From NCBI GenBank assembly GCA_041686915.1, contig JAWLDB010000007.1:1-44607 (forward strand): a DNA stretch of 44,607 nt, given 5' to 3'. The translations under genes were made by a program, and so were the position numbers. The DNA comes from JAWLDB01 sp041686915 (GTDB lineage: Bacteria; Bacillota; UBA994; UBA5500). Below, piece by piece: positions 23,658 through 32,051 of the stretch (within the stretch, counting starts at the first letter, position 1; every line of letters begins with the position of its first letter). The notes under the pieces were generated by a model. It was not told where the DNA came from. It saw only the letters and a program-made list of their open reading frames with translations, and made no database searches.

Positions 23658-23721
23658 TCCGCACCTCGACTCGTCATAACTTATCCCATTTAGGCTAGGA
23701 TAGAGAGTAGTAGGGTGCGGA
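23658..23721 (+). other. Nested inverted repeat in the leader of the flavin reductase gene
   Basis: Outer 8 bp arms TCCGCACC (23658-23665) / GGTGCGGA (23714-23721) enclose inner arms TATCC (23682-23686) / GGATA (23698-23702). This could be a structured 5' leader or a terminator without T-tract for the HAD gene. No known riboswitch is recognised. Confidence 0.35.
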
Positions 23722-23774
23722 CTACCAGCAGACTTGCCGGTAGCGTCCAGAGTCCAACTGGAGGAGGGTGAATC

Positions 23775-24350
23775 ATGTCAAAAGTACAATTGCCGGCGGG
23801 AACTGGCTTATTTCCTGTTCCAGCGGTGATGATCAGTTGCGCCAGTGTCGATGCCGGTCCGGACATCGTTACTGTGGCTTGGACAGGAGTCGTCTGTTCT
23901 GAGCCACCCATGGTGAGCATCTCGCTACGTGAGTCTCGTCATTCACATCACATCATTGCTGACTCGCGCGAGTTTGTGCTGAACATCCCGTCCGAGGAAC
24001 AGGTTGCCGCCATGGACTATTGCGGGCTGGTCAGCGGGCGTGACCACGACAAGTTCAAGGAATGCGGCTTTACTGCCGAGAAGCCTTCGAAACTGGGCTA
24101 TGCACCATTAATCAAAGAATGCCCCGTCAATCTCGAGTGCAAGGTACACCAGGTACATAACCTCGGTTCGCACAATGTGTTCATCGCGGAAGTTGTGGCA
24201 GTGCATGCCAACGAGGAGATCGTGGAGAACAACCGGGTGAAACATGATGCAGCCAAGCCGATATGCTATGCTGGATCTACATATTACGCACTCGGGCAGC
24301 CCGTCGCGCGTGTTGGCGCAGGCAAGGAAATCAAGAACCGCCAGGCTTAG
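23775..24350 (+). CDS. Flavin reductase-like domain protein
   Basis: 191 residues; a split-barrel FMN-binding protein of the flavin reductase/DIM6 family. Typical features are PVPAVMISCAS near the start, TVAWTGVVCSEPPMVSISLR (the FMN-binding region) and SREFVLNIPSEE. A YCGLVSGRDHDKF segment and the late CPVNLECKV / HNVFIAEVVAV follow. ATG 23775 follows GGAGGAGGG. Such proteins in anaerobes often act in oxygen or NAD(P)H redox defence, but no partner is adjacent. The stop codon is inside the terminator stem. Confidence 0.9.
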   Translation: MSKVQLPAGTGLFPVPAVMISCASVDAGPDIVTVAWTGVVCSEPPMVSISLRESRHSHHIIADSREFVLNIPSEEQVAAMDYCGLVSGRDHDKFKECGFTAEKPSKLGYAPLIKECPVNLECKVHQVHNLGSHNVFIAEVVAVHANEEIVENNRVKHDAAKPICYAGSTYYALGQPVARVGAGKEIKNRQA

Positions 24351-24364
24351 CCTGGCGGTTTTCT
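24336..24364. terminator. Bidirectional terminator overlapping the flavin reductase stop
   Basis: Perfect 11 bp stem AACCGCCAGGC / GCCTGGCGGTT with a TTA loop and TTTTC after it; the TAG stop lies in the loop and second arm. It sits between convergent genes. Confidence 0.8.
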
Positions 24365-24381
24365 CATCTCAATCTAAACCT

Positions 24382-25749
24382 CTATTCACTAGCCTCCAGC
24401 ACTGCTGTTGGCACCATTACAGCCTCAGTCATACCGTGAATCACTGGTTTGCTTAATGGCACTATAGTTGCCAAAGCTCCACTCAGTACAGTGCCTTCCC
24501 CAATGACAAAATAATAGGGACAGAGCCTCACCTTTCCGGAAAAGCTACACATCCGTTGGTCAGTGAAGTCATAAAAACGCACAAGTATCGGGTCGCTATG
24601 CTGGTAATCCTGCAGTACATGCGGTAGTTCATAGGCTTGTGCCAGGCAGTCATCGATTGCTTGGGCCCAGCGACGCGTGGTATAGTCCTTTCCACGGCTA
24701 AATCCATGCCCGCCCCAGGCTAGAGGTGAGAACCCTGACGGCTTGATGACAAAAGGCCTTTCCCGCCGGCTGGCTGTTTTCAGTCTGTCTACGCTCCCGT
24801 GAGGCCCGCTACTGAAGGCCTCAGTGTTTGGGGTCAGTAGCCAAGTGTGGGGAAATAACTCAAGAAGCGCCTGGTAGTCCTCGTTGCCCAATAGCTCCAA
24901 CCACCATTGCCTCAGCTCCGGATGATGCAGAAAAGCAAACCACATCTTTTCCTCCAAATGAGGTTTGGGTGGCGGTGTAACGGTAACTTTGCCGGTTGCT
25001 GCCAGGTCAAACAGCTGGTAGCTGCCAGGCACGTTATCCATGTCAAATAGCTCAAAAAACCGGTAGACCAAATCCAACTTTTCTCCGTTCAGCCATACGC
25101 CATCGTTGGTATAGCTTAGATCTTCGGGGCGCACAGTAGGAATCTCCAGCCCTGTTTCTGCCCACTCAGCAGAGAGCCAGGCAGTTTCATGGCGATAGCC
25201 CGAACACTCGTCCGAAATGACTATGGCAGCTTTTCCGCCAGGCGCTAAGGCTGAGAGGGCGGCTGCAAACGCATCAACTGTGCTTCGGTCTCCTAGCAGA
25301 TTGCTGCTAAAGTTGCCGTATACTTGCTCCATGAAACCAAGCAAACCCATACTGCCTGGTACTGAGTCCAGCTCGGTAGCCCTTAGCCCATCTGTAGTAA
25401 TCAATAAATCCGGACGAATAACAATTGGCAGCTGTTTAATGAACGCGGGGTGCCTGGCAAGCTCCAGCAGCCGCAGCGGTTTACCTGCATCCAGATGCTC
25501 TGCTATCCATGCTGGCGCTTCCCCTCTTACACTCAGATAATACAGCTCGTCTGCTGCCCGGTAGAACCTATGTAATAGACTGCCCAAAGCCTCGATCCGT
25601 TCAGCCTGTGCCGGGTGCAGCATAAACGGCTCCGGCCCTACCCGGAACGGAGCAAAGCGTTCTTCCGGTTTTGCCCGGGATGTGGTGCGTGTAATATTGC
25701 CTTCTGCTAACGCCCTGTCGATGGTTAGACAAACTTCATAATCCTGCAT
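24382..25749 (-). CDS. Putative ATP-grasp-like protein
   Basis: About 455 residues from the ATG at 25749, with GGGTGA upstream; an ATG further out (25767) is possible. Not clearly assigned. Segments suggest an ATP-grasp or glutathionylspermidine synthase-like fold: RATELDSVPGSMGLLGFMEQVYG (about 125-147), LVYRFFELFDMDN, and RRERPFVIKPSGFSPLAWGGHG with a Lys and Gly-rich loop (about 340-360). No membrane segment or signal is present. The gene stands alone, convergent with the flavin reductase gene. Conserved length suggests a working enzyme of unknown substrate. Confidence 0.5.
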   Translation of the reverse strand: MQDYEVCLTIDRALAEGNITRTTSRAKPEERFAPFRVGPEPFMLHPAQAERIEALGSLLHRFYRAADELYYLSVRGEAPAWIAEHLDAGKPLRLLELARHPAFIKQLPIVIRPDLLITTDGLRATELDSVPGSMGLLGFMEQVYGNFSSNLLGDRSTVDAFAAALSALAPGGKAAIVISDECSGYRHETAWLSAEWAETGLEIPTVRPEDLSYTNDGVWLNGEKLDLVYRFFELFDMDNVPGSYQLFDLAATGKVTVTPPPKPHLEEKMWFAFLHHPELRQWWLELLGNEDYQALLELFPHTWLLTPNTEAFSSGPHGSVDRLKTASRRERPFVIKPSGFSPLAWGGHGFSRGKDYTTRRWAQAIDDCLAQAYELPHVLQDYQHSDPILVRFYDFTDQRMCSFSGKVRLCPYYFVIGEGTVLSGALATIVPLSKPVIHGMTEAVMVPTAVLEASE

Positions 25750-25987
25750 GGCATTCACCCTTTTGCTCATTATCTTTTCAGCACAAAAATACAATCCGAA
25801 ATATCGTATGCGCGAGACACAGTGGCTGTGCAAGTGCTATAAGCGACTATAATAGTATAAGCTGTATCCATAAATCCAGGCAATAGGATGCTGTAGATTG
25901 AGCTGTTGTGAGGTATGTTTGCCGGCATCCCGTGGCAGATTAAGCGCAGCAGGCAAAACTTGTGACTCTTATTACTGAGGTGACGAT

Positions 25988-26353
25988 ATGCAAAACAATC
26001 CCGAGTTTATCAGCCGGTTGGAGCAGTTGTCCCGCAGAGCTGCGCGGTTACGCAGCCTGGCTAAGCAGAAAGTCGTTAATGCTGAAGATGGTACGCTCTG
26101 GATGTCGAGTCTTGATATCATGGGTGAGTTGCTCAACGTCGTCTACAAGCTGGTTGACGACCAGCAGCAGGCACAGTTGCATTCTCAGTTTGCCAGTTTC
26201 GGTGATAGCGATGACGATGATGATACGGGCGAGATTCTCATGCAGTGTCCTAACTGCCATGACATTGTCAATATCAGCTTCGGCGCAGTCGAGGAAGCGG
26301 CTGCTACTTGCCCCCATTGCGGCACTACGGTGCTGCTAACCAACCCAACTTAA
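25988..26353 (+). CDS. Small zinc-ribbon protein
   Basis: 121 residues. The N-terminal helical part (about 1-68) leads into a very acidic linker (DSDDDDDTGE, about 73-82). It is followed by a C-terminal zinc ribbon with CPNC (about 87-90) and CPHC (about 108-111). ATG 25988 follows GAGGTGA. The shape suggests a nucleic-acid or protein adapter; no specific family is recognised. It is followed by a strong terminator. Confidence 0.7.
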   Translation: MQNNPEFISRLEQLSRRAARLRSLAKQKVVNAEDGTLWMSSLDIMGELLNVVYKLVDDQQQAQLHSQFASFGDSDDDDDTGEILMQCPNCHDIVNISFGAVEEAAATCPHCGTTVLLTNPT

Positions 26354-26372
26354 GACCTGTTCATCCTGACGA

Positions 26373-26402
26373 GAGGAACCCGATCCCGGGTTCCTCTTTT
26401 TT
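26373..26402 (+). terminator. Intrinsic terminator after the zinc-ribbon gene
   Basis: Perfect 10 bp stem GAGGAACCCG / CGGGTTCCTC with an ATCC loop and a run of about six T. Confidence 0.9.
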
Positions 26403-26436
26403 GCGCGCGTAGAATGCTCCTTTTAGGATGTAGCGA

Positions 26437-26594
26437 CGGAACATGTTCCGCCCAAGACCGCAGCTCCATGCTCTTTCTCTGCCCCTTTTTCGGTAGGGGC
26501 AGAATTGCATTCTGCCCTGGGCTGAGTAGAACTCAGCCCCTACGATTTTTTGGGAAGGTTTTGTGGGTCCGGGCAGAACATGTTCTGCCCCTAC
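26437..26594. repeat. Cluster of palindromic repeats upstream of spoIIIAA
   Basis: Gene-free stretch. It contains CGGAACATGTTCCG (26437-26450), GGGCAGAA/TTCTGCCC (26497-26517), GGGCTGAGT/ACTCAGCCC (26519-26539) and the perfect 20-mer GGGCAGAACATGTTCTGCCC (26571-26590). The two middle hairpins are enclosed by GTAGGGG (26493-26499) and CCCCTAC (26537-26543). Several copies thus share the layout GTAGGGGC-stem-GCCC(CTAC), as in a dispersed palindromic repeat family. No mobile-element gene is present. Confidence 0.75.
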
Positions 26595-26682
26595 AATCTC
26601 CGCGGTATCAGCTGGTGAACAGGAATGCCAACAACACAGGGCCGGAGGCGAGTGGAAGGCGGGTCCGCGCAACCTGTGTACC

Positions 26683-26700
26683 GTCCATCGCGCGATGGAC
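26683..26700. repeat. Perfect 18 bp palindrome before spoIIIAA
   Basis: GTCCATCGCGCGATGGAC, a perfect palindrome about 60 bases upstream of the spoIIIAA start. It could be an operator or another repeat remnant. Confidence 0.5.
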
Positions 26701-26704
26701 AAGT

Positions 26705-26735
26705 GTCATAAAAAGCGTGGACAGGCCATAAGCAT
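26705..26735 (+). promoter_or_regulatory. Candidate sigma-E promoter of the spoIIIA operon
   Basis: GTCATAA (26705-26711), 15 bases, then CATAAGCAT (26727-26735) resembles the sigma-E pattern (-35 with ATA, -10 CATAnnnT). It ends 23 bases before the spoIIIAA start. In Bacillus the operon is sigma-E dependent; the site here is a guess from weak motifs. Confidence 0.3.
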
Positions 26736-26758
26736 GTAGCAGAAGTGGGGGATGGGAC

Positions 26759-27748
26759 ATGCAGTTTGATTGGATGGGCATCTACGCTCTGCTGCCTGCT
26801 GATTGGCAAGAATTGATCCGGCTAAGTAACCCGGTTGTGCTGGCTAGGTTACAGGAAATTAGAGTGAGACAAGGCCAACCGGTACTTGCTTACGCCACCG
26901 GCGCCGAGTACCTGCTCGGGCAGAAAGGGTTTCAAACGCAAGCCATCGGTGCTGTACGAGCCAGTGCCGAGCATATCAGGCACTTGCTTGCGACCGTGAG
27001 CAAGAACTCGCTCTATGCCCTGGAGGAGGAGCTGCGCAGTGGCTATGTGACAGTAGCCGGTGGGCATCGTATCGGCCTCGCTGGCAGGGCAGTGGTAGAA
27101 AGGGGCCGGGTTAAGACTCTGAAACATATCACCGGTTTCAACATTCGCTTGGCCAGGCAGGTGAAGGGGTGCGCCAAGCGGCTGCTGCCAGCCTTGGTTA
27201 GCAGCACAGGACTGGTAGATAGCACGCTGATTGTTTCACCGCCCCAGGCCGGCAAAACCACGTTATTGCGCGATTTAGCTCGAGCTCTCTCCACTGGCGA
27301 AGGGCTGAAAAGGGGATATAAGGTATCGATCATTGACGAGCGTTCGGAGCTGGCTGCCTGTTACCAGGGTGTGCCGCAACTGGATGTCGGCCCAAGGTCC
27401 GATGTGCTGGACGCCTGTCCCAAGGCTGAAGGGATGATGATGGCCTTACGCTCATTATCGCCCGAGGTGCTGGTGACCGATGAGATTGGTCGCCGAGAGG
27501 ATACAGAGGCAATAGAAGAAGCGGTCCACTGCGGTGTAAGCATGTTGGTCACTGCCCACGGCCAGTCCTTTGAGGAACTAGAGCGCCGTCCGGCATTAGC
27601 CAGTTTGCTGAATCAAGGCGCCTTTGGACGATTTGTCTTCTTGAGCAACCGTCAGGGGCCAGGAACGATCGAAGGTGTTTACGACAGGCAAAGACGGACC
27701 TCAGCCGCTTTAAAAGGGGGGACAACTCTTGAACGTCTGGGCGATTAA
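26759..27748 (+). CDS. spoIIIAA: Stage III sporulation ATPase SpoIIIAA
   Basis: 329 residues; the only ATPase of the SpoIIIA channel that links mother cell and forespore, related to secretion-system VirB11/PilT ATPases. An N-terminal domain (about 1-120) is followed by Walker A SPPQAGKTTLLRD (about 160-172), the SIIDERSEL box (about 192-200) and Walker B VLVTDEIGRREDTEA (about 237-251). ATG 26759 follows GTGGGGGATGG. The gene overlaps spoIIIAB by 20 bases. Typical family length. It probably acts at the mother-cell face of the engulfing membrane. Confidence 0.97.
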   Translation: MQFDWMGIYALLPADWQELIRLSNPVVLARLQEIRVRQGQPVLAYATGAEYLLGQKGFQTQAIGAVRASAEHIRHLLATVSKNSLYALEEELRSGYVTVAGGHRIGLAGRAVVERGRVKTLKHITGFNIRLARQVKGCAKRLLPALVSSTGLVDSTLIVSPPQAGKTTLLRDLARALSTGEGLKRGYKVSIIDERSELAACYQGVPQLDVGPRSDVLDACPKAEGMMMALRSLSPEVLVTDEIGRREDTEAIEEAVHCGVSMLVTAHGQSFEELERRPALASLLNQGAFGRFVFLSNRQGPGTIEGVYDRQRRTSAALKGGTTLERLGD

Positions 27749-28256
27749 ACTGTTTGCTGCTTTACTGGTTGTGTTTGCTACCAGCATGACTGGTTTCTCA
27801 GTCGCCAGGAACTACCGTGAACGCCCGCGGCACTTGCGGCAGCTGCAATCGGCGCTGCAAGGCTTATCCACTGAGATTGGTTACGGTGCTACTCCGCTGC
27901 CGGACGCTTTTGCCCACCTGGCCGCTACCACCCGGGATCCAATCTCTACTTTGTTCAGCGTCAGCGCTCAAGTAGTTTCCCGACCCGGGGCCACGGCAGC
28001 CGAAGCTTGGGCTGAGGGGCTCGAGCAACTACAGACTAAATCGGCGCTGTTTAGTAGCGATATTCAAATTCTATTGCAGCTGGGTAGTGTGCTTGGCCTC
28101 TCAGACAAAACCGACCAGGAAAGGCACTTGCTTTTGACTGCGCAACAGCTGCAACGCGAGGAACAGAAGGCGGAGGACGATAGACAGAAGAACGAGCGCA
28201 TGTGGAAATATCTCGGCGTACTATCCGGCATACTGCTTGTCATAGTTTTAGTGTAA
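27729..28256 (+). CDS. spoIIIAB: Stage III sporulation protein SpoIIIAB
   Basis: 175 residues with an N-terminal membrane helix (about 3-20), a long helical cytosolic domain and a C-terminal membrane helix (about 158-175). In this it resembles GspF-type platform proteins. The family motif RPRHLRQLQSALQGLSTEI follows the first helix. The TTG start at 27729 lies inside the end of spoIIIAA with AAAAGGGGGG just upstream. It forms the base of the SpoIIIA channel with SpoIIIAA. Confidence 0.95.
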   Translation: MNVWAIKLFAALLVVFATSMTGFSVARNYRERPRHLRQLQSALQGLSTEIGYGATPLPDAFAHLAATTRDPISTLFSVSAQVVSRPGATAAEAWAEGLEQLQTKSALFSSDIQILLQLGSVLGLSDKTDQERHLLLTAQQLQREEQKAEDDRQKNERMWKYLGVLSGILLVIVLV

Positions 28257-28293
28257 GAGTTCATAGTCCAGTCAGTATGGGAGGGGGCATATT

Positions 28294-28494
28294 GTGAGCA
28301 TCAACTATAGCATCATTCTACAGGTCGCCGTGTTTGGCTTCGTCGTAGCAATTCTCCACAAGATCCTCGATAAGTCTGGCCGCGAAGAGTACGCGCAAGT
28401 TCTTGTGTTGCTGGGTGTTATCGTGGTCATGTTCCGGGTAATAAGCGTCATCAACGACTTGTTTAGCACCATCAGAACTATGTTCATGTTCTAG
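28294..28494 (+). CDS. spoIIIAC: Stage III sporulation protein SpoIIIAC
   Basis: A 66-residue protein with two membrane helices (about 5-22 and 34-53) joined by the short loop KILDKSGREEYAQ, which is conserved in the family. The GTG start at 28294 follows GGGAGGGGG. It is a small membrane ring component of the SpoIIIA complex and lies 11 bases before spoIIIAD. Confidence 0.94.
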   Translation: MSINYSIILQVAVFGFVVAILHKILDKSGREEYAQVLVLLGVIVVMFRVISVINDLFSTIRTMFMF

Positions 28495-28505
28495 GGGCTC
28501 GCGTT

Positions 28506-28892
28506 ATGGAAATAGTCCCAATTGTCGCCTTGGCAATTGCCGCAACTGTACTGCTTTTGGTACTTCGTGAAAGCCGGCCCGAGCTTGCTATGCTGCTCTC
28601 TTTGGTGATTGGGGCGACCCTGTTCTTCTCTGTAGTATCGAAGATCGGTATGGTGGTTACTACCCTAAGCTCCATCGCCAACAAGTCTGACGTTGGCACG
28701 CTCCACTTGAGTACTTTATTAAAGATCGTAGGTGTGGCGTATATCACCGAGTTTGGCGCCCAAGTCTGCCGCGACGCCAACGAAGGTGCCATCGCTACGA
28801 AGGTTGAGCTTGCTGGTAAGGTAATCATCATGGTGCTGGCGATCCCAATCATTCTGGTGATCCTTGATACCATACTGAAGCTCTTGCCTTAA
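28506..28892 (+). CDS. spoIIIAD: Stage III sporulation protein SpoIIIAD
   Basis: 128 residues with four predicted membrane helices. The core LLKIVGVAYITEFGAQVCRDA (about 76-96) is the family signature. It starts with ATG 28506; the upstream GGGGCTCG is a weak ribosome site, so translation may be coupled to spoIIIAC. It belongs to the membrane part of the SpoIIIA channel. Confidence 0.95.
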   Translation: MEIVPIVALAIAATVLLLVLRESRPELAMLLSLVIGATLFFSVVSKIGMVVTTLSSIANKSDVGTLHLSTLLKIVGVAYITEFGAQVCRDANEGAIATKVELAGKVIIMVLAIPIILVILDTILKLLP

Positions 28893-28953
28893 GCGCTGTC
28901 TGCACTATCTCATAAGCACATCATCAAGCGACCGTTGAAACGAGGTGATACCT

Positions 28954-30135
28954 TTGCGGCTCAAACTGCTATGCCTGAGCTTGCTGCTATGCATCCTGCT
29001 GCCACTGCACGCCCAAGCAGCTGAACCAGGCCCGGCTCCACCAGATATGGACCAGATTCTGAATGAGCAACTGCAATCAGTAGATACAGGCGATATAGAA
29101 CAACATCTGGCTCAGTTGCAGCAGGAGTATGACGGCTTTCTGCCCGACCTCAGCATCCAAGGGGTACTGGCTATGTTGCGCGGCCAGGATGGAGGTTTCT
29201 CGGTAGCCAATCTGTTTCGAACCATCCTAACACTAGGTTTCAGGGAGATAGTTGGGCAATGGGCACTTTTGGTGCGTCTGATTGTACTATCCATCCTCTG
29301 TGTAATTCTGCAGCATCTGCATGACGCATTGGACGGCAAGGTGGCTGACGTGGCTTACATGATCTGTTACCTCGTACTGATTGGCTTTGCGCTGCAGAGT
29401 TTCGGTATGGCTATGGCAGTGACCAAGCAAGCCTTGCAGACGATGGTTAACTTCGTACACGCGTTGTATCCGGTACTGTTGACCATACTGCTTTCCATTG
29501 GCAACGTTAGTTCGGCTGCTCTTTTTCATCCTGTTCTGACCATGGCATTGAGCGCTGTTACCACTATCATCGGTGGCACTGCTGTTCCGTTAATCTTCTT
29601 TGCAGGGGTTCTAATCATGGTCAACGATCTGGCAGAACACGTCCAGGTTTCGCGCCTGGCTTATCTATTGCGAGACATAGGGACAGGCATCATGGGAGTG
29701 CTGTTCATGATGTTTGTTGGGCTAACCATCGCCCAGGGTACTGCCGGGGCGGTCGTAGACGGTGTGGCGTTCCGGGCGGGCAAGTTTGCCGTTAAGGCGT
29801 TTCTCCCGGTGGTGGGAAGCCTGGTAGCTGACAGTTTCGAAACGGTAGCCGGCTGTTCTCTATTGATGAAGAACGCAATTGGGTTTATTGGAGTTGTAGG
29901 CGTGGTGCTGTTTTGCACCTTGCCCGCATTGAAGATCGTGGCCATGATAGCTGTCTATCGTTTGGCTGGAGCAATTATCGAGCCACTAGGAAAGACTCCT
30001 TTGGTTGGAATGCTCAACAACATCGCGGGAATGTTAACCTATTTCTTTGGTGCTCTCGCGCTGGTAGGCGTAATGCTGTTCGTGTTGATCACGGTGGTTG
30101 TGAGCACAGGTAACAGTGCCTTGATGCTAAGGTAG
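28954..30135 (+). CDS. spoIIIAE: Stage III sporulation protein SpoIIIAE
   Basis: 393 residues. The TTG at 28954 is chosen because GAGGTGA lies just upstream and the product then starts with a signal peptide, RLKLLCLSLLLCILLPLHAQAAE. The protein then has a periplasm-like segment to about 80 and six to eight membrane helices. Family segments include LYPVLLTILLSIGNVSSAALFHPV and SRLAYLLRDIGTGIMGVLFMMFVG. The final part, LGKTPLVGMLNNIAGM, is typical. It is the largest membrane component of the SpoIIIA complex. Confidence 0.95.
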   Translation: MRLKLLCLSLLLCILLPLHAQAAEPGPAPPDMDQILNEQLQSVDTGDIEQHLAQLQQEYDGFLPDLSIQGVLAMLRGQDGGFSVANLFRTILTLGFREIVGQWALLVRLIVLSILCVILQHLHDALDGKVADVAYMICYLVLIGFALQSFGMAMAVTKQALQTMVNFVHALYPVLLTILLSIGNVSSAALFHPVLTMALSAVTTIIGGTAVPLIFFAGVLIMVNDLAEHVQVSRLAYLLRDIGTGIMGVLFMMFVGLTIAQGTAGAVVDGVAFRAGKFAVKAFLPVVGSLVADSFETVAGCSLLMKNAIGFIGVVGVVLFCTLPALKIVAMIAVYRLAGAIIEPLGKTPLVGMLNNIAGMLTYFFGALALVGVMLFVLITVVVSTGNSALMLR

Positions 30136-30156
30136 TGGAGCGAAAGGGGAGAGAGG

Positions 30157-30765
30157 ATGGTAGCCTGGCTGCGTACCTACATTCAGAACATTATCATTGT
30201 GATTATCCTGGCAAGCTTTATGCAGATCATCTTGCCCTCTGGCACCGTCAGGCGCTACGCCCAACTGGCCGTTGGGTTGGTTCTGGTGCTAACCCTGCTT
30301 AGCCCGCTGCTCGCGTTGGCCCGCGCGCCCTTTGGTATCAGCGAGTTACTGGGGCAGGCCACGGTACAGACAGCCTGGGCGGAATTACGGACAGAAAGCA
30401 CCCTGTTGAAGAACAGCCAGGACAGACAGCTGCTTACCGCTTACGAACTGGCCCTCAAACAGGAAGCCAGCCGGGTGATAGCAACGCAAGGCGGGCTGCA
30501 ACTGGTGGAAGCGACGTTTGAGTTCGTCACAGAACGTGAGGCAGAGGATTTTGGGCGGATCAAGCAGATGCAGGTTGTAGTAAGCCAAGGGAGTGGTGTG
30601 CAGCCTGTGACTGCTGTCAAACCTGTGCAGATCGGACCGGCCAGCGGCCCCAAACCGAGAGAAGGCGCTTCTCCGGTAGATTCAGCGCTCATAACCAGAC
30701 TTAAGTCAGCATTGGCTACTCACTTCGCCATCAATACAGATCAAGTTTTGATAACGATTAGGTAG
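30157..30765 (+). CDS. spoIIIAF: Stage III sporulation protein SpoIIIAF
   Basis: 202 residues with two N-terminal membrane helices (about 10-27 and 34-52) and a C-terminal domain facing the intermembrane space. The family start WLRTYIQNIIIVIILASFMQIILPSG is clear. Its C-terminal fold is expected to be a ring-building module like that of SpoIIIAG and SpoIIIAH. ATG 30157 follows GGGGAGAGG. Confidence 0.94.
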   Translation: MVAWLRTYIQNIIIVIILASFMQIILPSGTVRRYAQLAVGLVLVLTLLSPLLALARAPFGISELLGQATVQTAWAELRTESTLLKNSQDRQLLTAYELALKQEASRVIATQGGLQLVEATFEFVTEREAEDFGRIKQMQVVVSQGSGVQPVTAVKPVQIGPASGPKPREGASPVDSALITRLKSALATHFAINTDQVLITIR

Positions 30766-30778
30766 GAGGTAAGGAAGG

Positions 30779-31372
30779 ATGCAGAAGAGTAATTCTCAAA
30801 GTGCTGAACAACCGTGGGGAGATATCTGGGAGCGGTTAGGGAAGAATCGGCTGCTGCTTATTGGCATGGTTGGTGTTGCAGTGCTGCTGGCGGTACAATT
30901 ACTGCTACCTCAAGCGACCTCTCAGCCATCTCCTAGTGCAGTGCCGGTAGATGGCCCTAGCATCCATGATGGCGTGCTTGCGCAGGTAACTACCTATAAG
31001 CAGGGGCTGGAGCGGCAGCTCGCTACCACTTTAGGTCAGATGCAGGGCGTGGGTAAGGTGAGTGTCAACTTGTCTCTCGAAACAGGGCCAGAGGTTGTCC
31101 CAGCTATCAACATAGACAAAACCGAACGCACCACTGAAGAAAAGGACGCGCAGAGTGGCACCCGGGTTACTAAAGAGCAGACCCAGTCTAACACCATGGT
31201 TACCAGCACTAACGGGATTGTCACCCTCAAAGAAAAGCTGCCGACCATCAGCGGTGTGGTAGTGGTAGCGCAAGGGGCGGAAGTTCCTAGTGTTCAGTTA
31301 GCCATTATGCGGGCTGTGCAGGCCAGCCTGAACATTCCCTTCCACAAAATCGTGGTTTATCCAGGAAAGTAG
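30779..31372 (+). CDS. spoIIIAG: Stage III sporulation protein SpoIIIAG
   Basis: 197 residues. A membrane helix (about 25-42) is followed by a ring-building domain with the family pattern LGQMQGVGKVSVNLSLETG (about 87-105). After a Thr/Glu-rich insertion (about 112-146) comes ISGVVVVAQGAEVPSVQLAIMRAVQASLNIP (split here only for description). It forms the large ring in the intermembrane space. ATG 30779 follows AGGAGG. Confidence 0.95.
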   Translation: MQKSNSQSAEQPWGDIWERLGKNRLLLIGMVGVAVLLAVQLLLPQATSQPSPSAVPVDGPSIHDGVLAQVTTYKQGLERQLATTLGQMQGVGKVSVNLSLETGPEVVPAINIDKTERTTEEKDAQSGTRVTKEQTQSNTMVTSTNGIVTLKEKLPTISGVVVVAQGAEVPSVQLAIMRAVQASLNIPFHKIVVYPGK

Positions 31373-31380
31373 GTGATAGC

Positions 31381-31923
31381 ATGATTATAGACCGCAAGGC
31401 AATCCTCTCTTCTTTGTTGGTGTTTACTATTCTTGGGGTATGTGGCTACTATCTCTTAAGCTACTACTCCAATCTAGACAGCAGTTTGGCCGGCGATCCA
31501 ACTGAGCCGACTCTGGGAGGTAACCTTACTTCTCCAGTAGTTGATCCGACGCCTGGACCGGTGAGCGAGCCAAGCAGAGACTTTTTTACCGAGCACAGGC
31601 TGGAGCGCGAGAAACAGCGCAGCATGCAAGTCGAACTGCTTAGGGAAATCATCAACAACACCAACACCTCTGCGGAAGTGCGGCAGCAGGCGCAGAGAGA
31701 TTGGCTGGCTCTTACTGCCGTGATGGAGAAAGAGCTGATGATTGAGAAACTGATAATCAGCAAGGGGTTTGATAATGCGGTGTTGGTCCTTAACAACGAT
31801 ACGGCCCATGTGGTGATCAAGTCGGAGGGTCTGACGCAGGCGCAAGCTGTAAACATTACTGAACTGGTGGCTAGTACCCTTGGAATGGGATTTGACAAGG
31901 TAAGAGTAATCGAACATAAATAG
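31381..31923 (+). CDS. spoIIIAH: Stage III sporulation protein SpoIIIAH
   Basis: 180 residues with an N-terminal membrane helix (about 9-28), a Pro/Thr-rich linker and a C-terminal EscJ-like ring-building domain. The domain has REIINNTNTSAEVRQQAQ and then LIISKGFDNAVLVLNND near 123-139. It is the mother-cell partner of forespore SpoIIQ. No spoIIQ gene is in the window. ATG 31381 follows AGGTGAT. Confidence 0.95.
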   Translation: MIIDRKAILSSLLVFTILGVCGYYLLSYYSNLDSSLAGDPTEPTLGGNLTSPVVDPTPGPVSEPSRDFFTEHRLEREKQRSMQVELLREIINNTNTSAEVRQQAQRDWLALTAVMEKELMIEKLIISKGFDNAVLVLNNDTAHVVIKSEGLTQAQAVNITELVASTLGMGFDKVRVIEHK

Positions 31924-31932
31924 TTAAAATCA

Positions 31933-31961
31933 GGGTCGGATAAACTCCGACCCCTTTATTT
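31933..31961 (+). terminator. Terminator of the spoIIIA operon
   Basis: Perfect 8 bp stem GGGTCGGA / TCCGACCC with a TAAAC loop, followed by CTTTATTT. Confidence 0.8.
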
Positions 31962-32051
31962 CTGCATGTAGTAGACTTGAGTTGTCAAACTTGGACATAA
32001 TGGAAGATATGCCCTAATTAGGTAGGTAGCGTGGTGAGGCAGGGGAAAAGA

